A stretch of 64,000 nt of DNA. It comes from Plecoglossus altivelis. Its lineage: Eukaryota; Chordata; Actinopteri; Osmeriformes; Plecoglossidae. This document shows, in pieces, positions 61,042 through 64,000 of this stretch. The position numbers and the translations under genes are program-made. The stretch spans positions 5,312,977 through 5,376,976 of the forward strand of contig BROE01000015.1 of the NCBI GenBank assembly GCA_036571765.1, in the 5' to 3' direction. Numbering within the stretch: position 1 is the first letter of the stretch; each line of letters opens with the position of its first letter. The notes under the pieces are model-generated. The model saw only the letters and a program-made list of their open reading frames with translations. It was not told where the DNA came from and made no database searches.

Positions 61042-61251
61042 ATGGCTGCAACACAGAATGAAGGCTCGGACCAGAACTTTGATTATATGTTCAAACTGCT
61101 GATCATCGGAAACAGCAGTGTAGGAAAGACATCATTTCTCTTCCGCTATGCCGATGACTCTTTCACCTCAGCTTTTGTTAGCACTGTGGGCATCGACTTT
61201 AAAGTGAAAACAGTCTACAAAAATGACAAGAGGATCAAGCTTCAGATTTGG
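61042..61251 (+). CDS. rab3c: Ras-related protein Rab-3C, first coding exon (3' partial)
   Basis: Rab3 GTPases tether and prime synaptic and secretory vesicles. This exon encodes 70 residues, MAATQNEGSDQNFDYMFKLL onward, ending LQIW before a GTATGT donor. Visible are the P-loop GNSSVGKT (residues 23-30), the switch I region with STVGIDF, and KRIKLQIW. The next expected exon (DTAGQERYRT, switch II) was not found up to 64000, so the rest lies to the right. FTSAF rather than FTPAF in switch I points to Rab3C over Rab3A or Rab3D. The ATG is the first base of the exon, right after the acceptor CTTGCAG. The residues before DQNFDYMF are fewer than in human Rab3C. Confidence 0.86.
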
Positions 61252-62264
61252 GTATGTTTCTGTCCACATTGCTTGTGTGTTTGTGGGCCTGTGTCTGTGG
61301 TTGTGTGACTTGACAGGGTGGGCTCTGCCTTTATACTCTCTTCCTCTGTACATATGCAGTATGACATATAAAAATACTACAGTACACCTGCTGTAATGAC
61401 AAAAACAAGTCAGGGTCCTTTTGAAACAGTATAAGATAGATCATGGGAAAATAATTACTGAATGTTTATTAGTTATCACTTACCATAATTTGCTTTGTCT
61501 GCCCTAAATAACCTTTTGTGAACAACTTTCCGTAATAAATGGCAAATTCATAGTCGTTTTGCAAACTTAAGTTTATGAACAACAGTTTTTATTGAGATAA
61601 GCTATAAGCTGAATGGAATTTCAAGGAGGTACTGTCATCAATGTTGGTATCAAAATATGCATCTTGATCCTGAATGTGTTGCTTGTGTTGGATTTTACTT
61701 TCTGTTGCATGCTCTAGGTTTAATTATTTTTGAGAAAAGTGAAGCTACCGGTGGCTAACAAGTTAGTTTGTGTGTGTAAATAAGCAGGCTGGGCTCTGCC
61801 TTCCTAGTTAACCACAGTCTCTAGCATCACAACTCCAAGCGTGATTACCTATTGTAGAATATTTGTTTAGCAGCCTGTTAAATTCTTAGAAGATAGCTAG
61901 GCTATCTACCTAAAATTAGAAGACAGATTCAGAAACGCCATAGGTAAAGGCCAGGGTGATCACTGTGGTTGTGACTGGCATTAGAATCCCAATAATTAAC
62001 ATCTGACTTGATATAGACTTAATATCAAAACCATCCTTCAACCTCACTGCGCCATCATTCAAGCACTAAACCATGGAAACATGGCTCCGGTTAACACAGT
62101 TATGCACGAGGGGGTTGGGGCAGAGTTTAAGAGGTGTGTGGCACAGGTAACAGAACCAAGCACATGGTTTCAACCCTCAACATAGGGTTCCTGGCATGAC
62201 AGTACACAGACTTGGCAGGAGGTAACAGAAATATTTCGGGAGTGGGAGTAGGATCTCTCCTTCA
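61252..62264 (+). other. rab3c intron, nothing recognised
   Basis: This begins with the GTATGT donor. No exon or clear repeat was recognised in this part. Confidence 0.5.
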
Positions 62265-62515
62265 CTGTGGTTCTCCTCGAGGTTTCTACTTTTTCCCACA
62301 GGGTTTTTTGTAGTTTATCCTCGCCGAGAAGGAGGGTCTAAGGACAGGGGATGTTCTGGGACAGTTGTCCATTTGTTAAAATCATATGGACATTGTTCAA
62401 CTTGCTTTTCTGTTTATTGACCAATGATGGAATCTTTGTCGCCCTTTGAGGCAACTGTTGTTGTGATTTTGAGCGTTACAAAAATAAATAGAATTTAATT
62501 TTACTAGAAATGTTT
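62265..62515 (+). repeat. Teleost interspersed repeat tail (LINE-like 3' end)
   Basis: GAGGTTTCTACTTTTTCCCACAGGG..TTTTTTG, CTTTGAGGCAACTGTTGTTGTG and ACAAAAATAAATAGAATTTA follow the layout of a very common fish repeat 3' end. The class (LINE or other) is inferred from memory, not searched. Confidence 0.5.
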
Positions 62516-62596
62516 AGGAGGGTCCTAGGCCAAAGATGGCACTGTATGATGTGTTCCAGAAAGCAAAGTGATGAACTGAAGTTGAATTGATCTAAA

Positions 62597-62975
62597 TCAT
62601 GGGTGAATGGTGGCAGTGTGGTTAGAGCCCTTGTCTCCCAGGAAGGAGATCATGGGTTCGAATCTTGGGCCAAATCCAGCATCACATGATCTCTCTGGGT
62701 GGAGTCTGCATGTCCTCCCCATGTTACCATGGGTTCTCTCCAGGCACTCTGGCTTCCTCCCACCATCCAAAGACATGCATGTGATAGGTTAATTGGTATA
62801 TTGAAATTGCCCCTAGAGAGTGGATGTGCAAGTGAATGGTTGTCTGTGTCACTGTGTTAGCCCTGCAACTTGCTGGCCCCAGTCCAGGGTGTACCCTGCC
62901 TATGGCCTGAAAGCTACTGGGTTAGGTCACCTGTGGCCCCAAAATGAGAACAAGTGGCACTGCTATCCCTCCCAG
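62597..62975 (+). repeat. tRNA-derived SINE-like repeat, copy 3 (with head)
   Basis: A tRNA-like RNA polymerase III promoter is visible: an A-box-like TGGCAGTGTGGTTAGAGCCC (62611-62630) and a B box GGTTCGAATCT (62655-62665). Body words (CTCCCCATG, GGCTTCCTCCCACC, CCAGTCCAGGGTGTACCCTG) match copies 1 and 2 in reverse complement. It lies in the rab3c intron, in sense. Confidence 0.7.
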
Positions 62976-63727
62976 GAATCAGCAGTAGACAATGTATGTA
63001 TTAATTGATTTAATAATCATGGCGGACAAAGAGGGGACAGCAGTTTTAGTTGGAATTCAGTATTATACTTCCAAAAGATCAATCCTGCCCAAGATTCATT
63101 CACAGATCTATGTTGGGTATGAAAAGTGTGGCAGAAAGTGTGACATGCCTATTAATCTTGAACTATTTATAACACTCGTTGTCCTACCTCCGAGCCTGTT
63201 GAAAGAAATCTGGAAGAGGGTGGAGGGGGATGGGTAGATAAATTAAATGTGGTGGAGTGATGCAGGAAAACTTTGAGAAAATATGAGTGGGGCAAAATCA
63301 AGGTAAAGGAAGGAAGTTGAGGAAGAGAGGTAGAGAACGAAAACAGTTGGTTGAAGAAAAAGAAGGCAGTGTAGGAAAAGGAAATAACAGCGTACAGATT
63401 TTCTTATGCCTCTTCTCATACAGCGACATAGCAGCACTTGTTGGCTATATAAGACTTTGATTCTCTTCATGTCTTTGTACCAGCCTGAAAAATGTGCCTC
63501 ACCCTCTGATGATAATCTTGATATAGCACCCCAGCTGTATATCACCCTTTTGTCTTCTATTGTGTTCACTTTTCTTTTCTCCATGAAAGACAATCTCATC
63601 CATTTCTCTCAGTCTTCGTGTCCATATATAGGCCAGTCTGTTTTCTTTCTTCCTCATAGTATTTGTCCATATATTTTTTAACCAATAACAGCCATTTTGC
63701 TGTCCAGCATGGGTGGTTGAGTTTGAT

Positions 63728-63975
63728 ATCTTTGAATTGGTGTATCTGGAGCCAAGGTAATTCTTCAAAAGGTTTTCAATAGGTTCTCAAGCAAAGCCTC
63801 TTGTGGTAGAATCAGTCTGAAATGGTACTGTGAAGTTAAAGAGGGGATTGAGGGACGGAGAGGCACTGGCAAGCAAATGGTTCTACACTGAACCTTTGAT
63901 TTTGCCTATCTGGAAACAAAGTAATTCTCAAAAGGTTGTTCAGTGCGTTCCCAAGCAAAGATGGTAGAATCCTTT
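63728..63975. repeat. Two diverged tandem units of a minisatellite-like repeat
   Basis: Unit 1 (about 63732-63813) and unit 2 (about 63895-63971) share, in order, TATCTGGA, CAA.GTAATTCT, CAAAAGGTT, AAGCAAAG and TGGTAGAATC. The second sits about 163 bases after the first. Confidence 0.65.
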
Positions 63976-64000
63976 TTGAGTAGTATGATGATGTTTGAGA

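Noticed and set aside
62992..63237. 81-codon ORF in the rab3c intron
   Set aside because: No similarity to the expected next rab3c exon (DTAGQERYRT) and no recognised domain.

Overview
The window is nuclear DNA of a vertebrate, almost certainly a ray-finned (teleost) fish: genes have many short exons with GT-AG introns, protein matches are vertebrate-like, and the spaces between genes carry decayed Tc1-like, hAT-like, Ty3/Gypsy and tRNA-derived SINE-like elements of kinds common in teleosts. The species cannot be named from this sequence. No bacterial features, CRISPR arrays or functional RNA genes were seen.

Layout. (1) 1-5603 is the tail of a chd1 intron. (2) 5604-21542 (+) holds 30 coding exons of chd1, the chromodomain helicase remodeler, from chromodomain 1 to the stop; the N-terminal exons lie upstream of the window. 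A 746-base run of N inside a TATATG microsatellite interrupts intron 3. (3) 24916-27757 (-) is reep5, five coding exons giving exactly 189 residues, convergent with chd1. (4) 27758-31506 is the space between the divergent genes reep5 and dcp2 and contains a broken Ty3/Gypsy pol relic. (5) 31507-37887 (+) is dcp2, the mRNA decapping enzyme, 11 coding exons and 402 residues, with a textbook AT-AC (U12-type) second intron. (6) 43355-51607 (+) is a membrane-bound carbonic anhydrase, best read as ca9, 12 coding exons and 382 residues. (7) 52143-60200 is a repeat-rich desert. (8) 60200-64000 is the 5' end of a rab3 gene, best read as rab3c: a non-coding first exon and the first coding exon.

The exon chains of reep5, dcp2 and ca9 each sum to a multiple of three with no internal stop, and every chd1 exon boundary keeps frame, so the gene models are internally consistent. 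The genes are functionally unrelated: chromatin remodeling, ER shaping, mRNA decapping, pH and CO2 handling, synaptic vesicle traffic. What links them is ancient synteny. reep5 and dcp2 are head-to-head neighbours in human too, and human chromosomes 5 and 9p, which carry these orthologues, correspond broadly to the chicken Z.

I found no convincing new biological system. The observations most worth checking are the AT-AC intron of dcp2, an inverted copy of a ca9 splice-donor region inside ca9 intron 1, a perfect 30-bp palindrome built from a Tc1 transposase fragment beside a Tc1 relic that lacks that fragment, and a hAT element whose end sits about 20 bases from a dcp2 splice acceptor.
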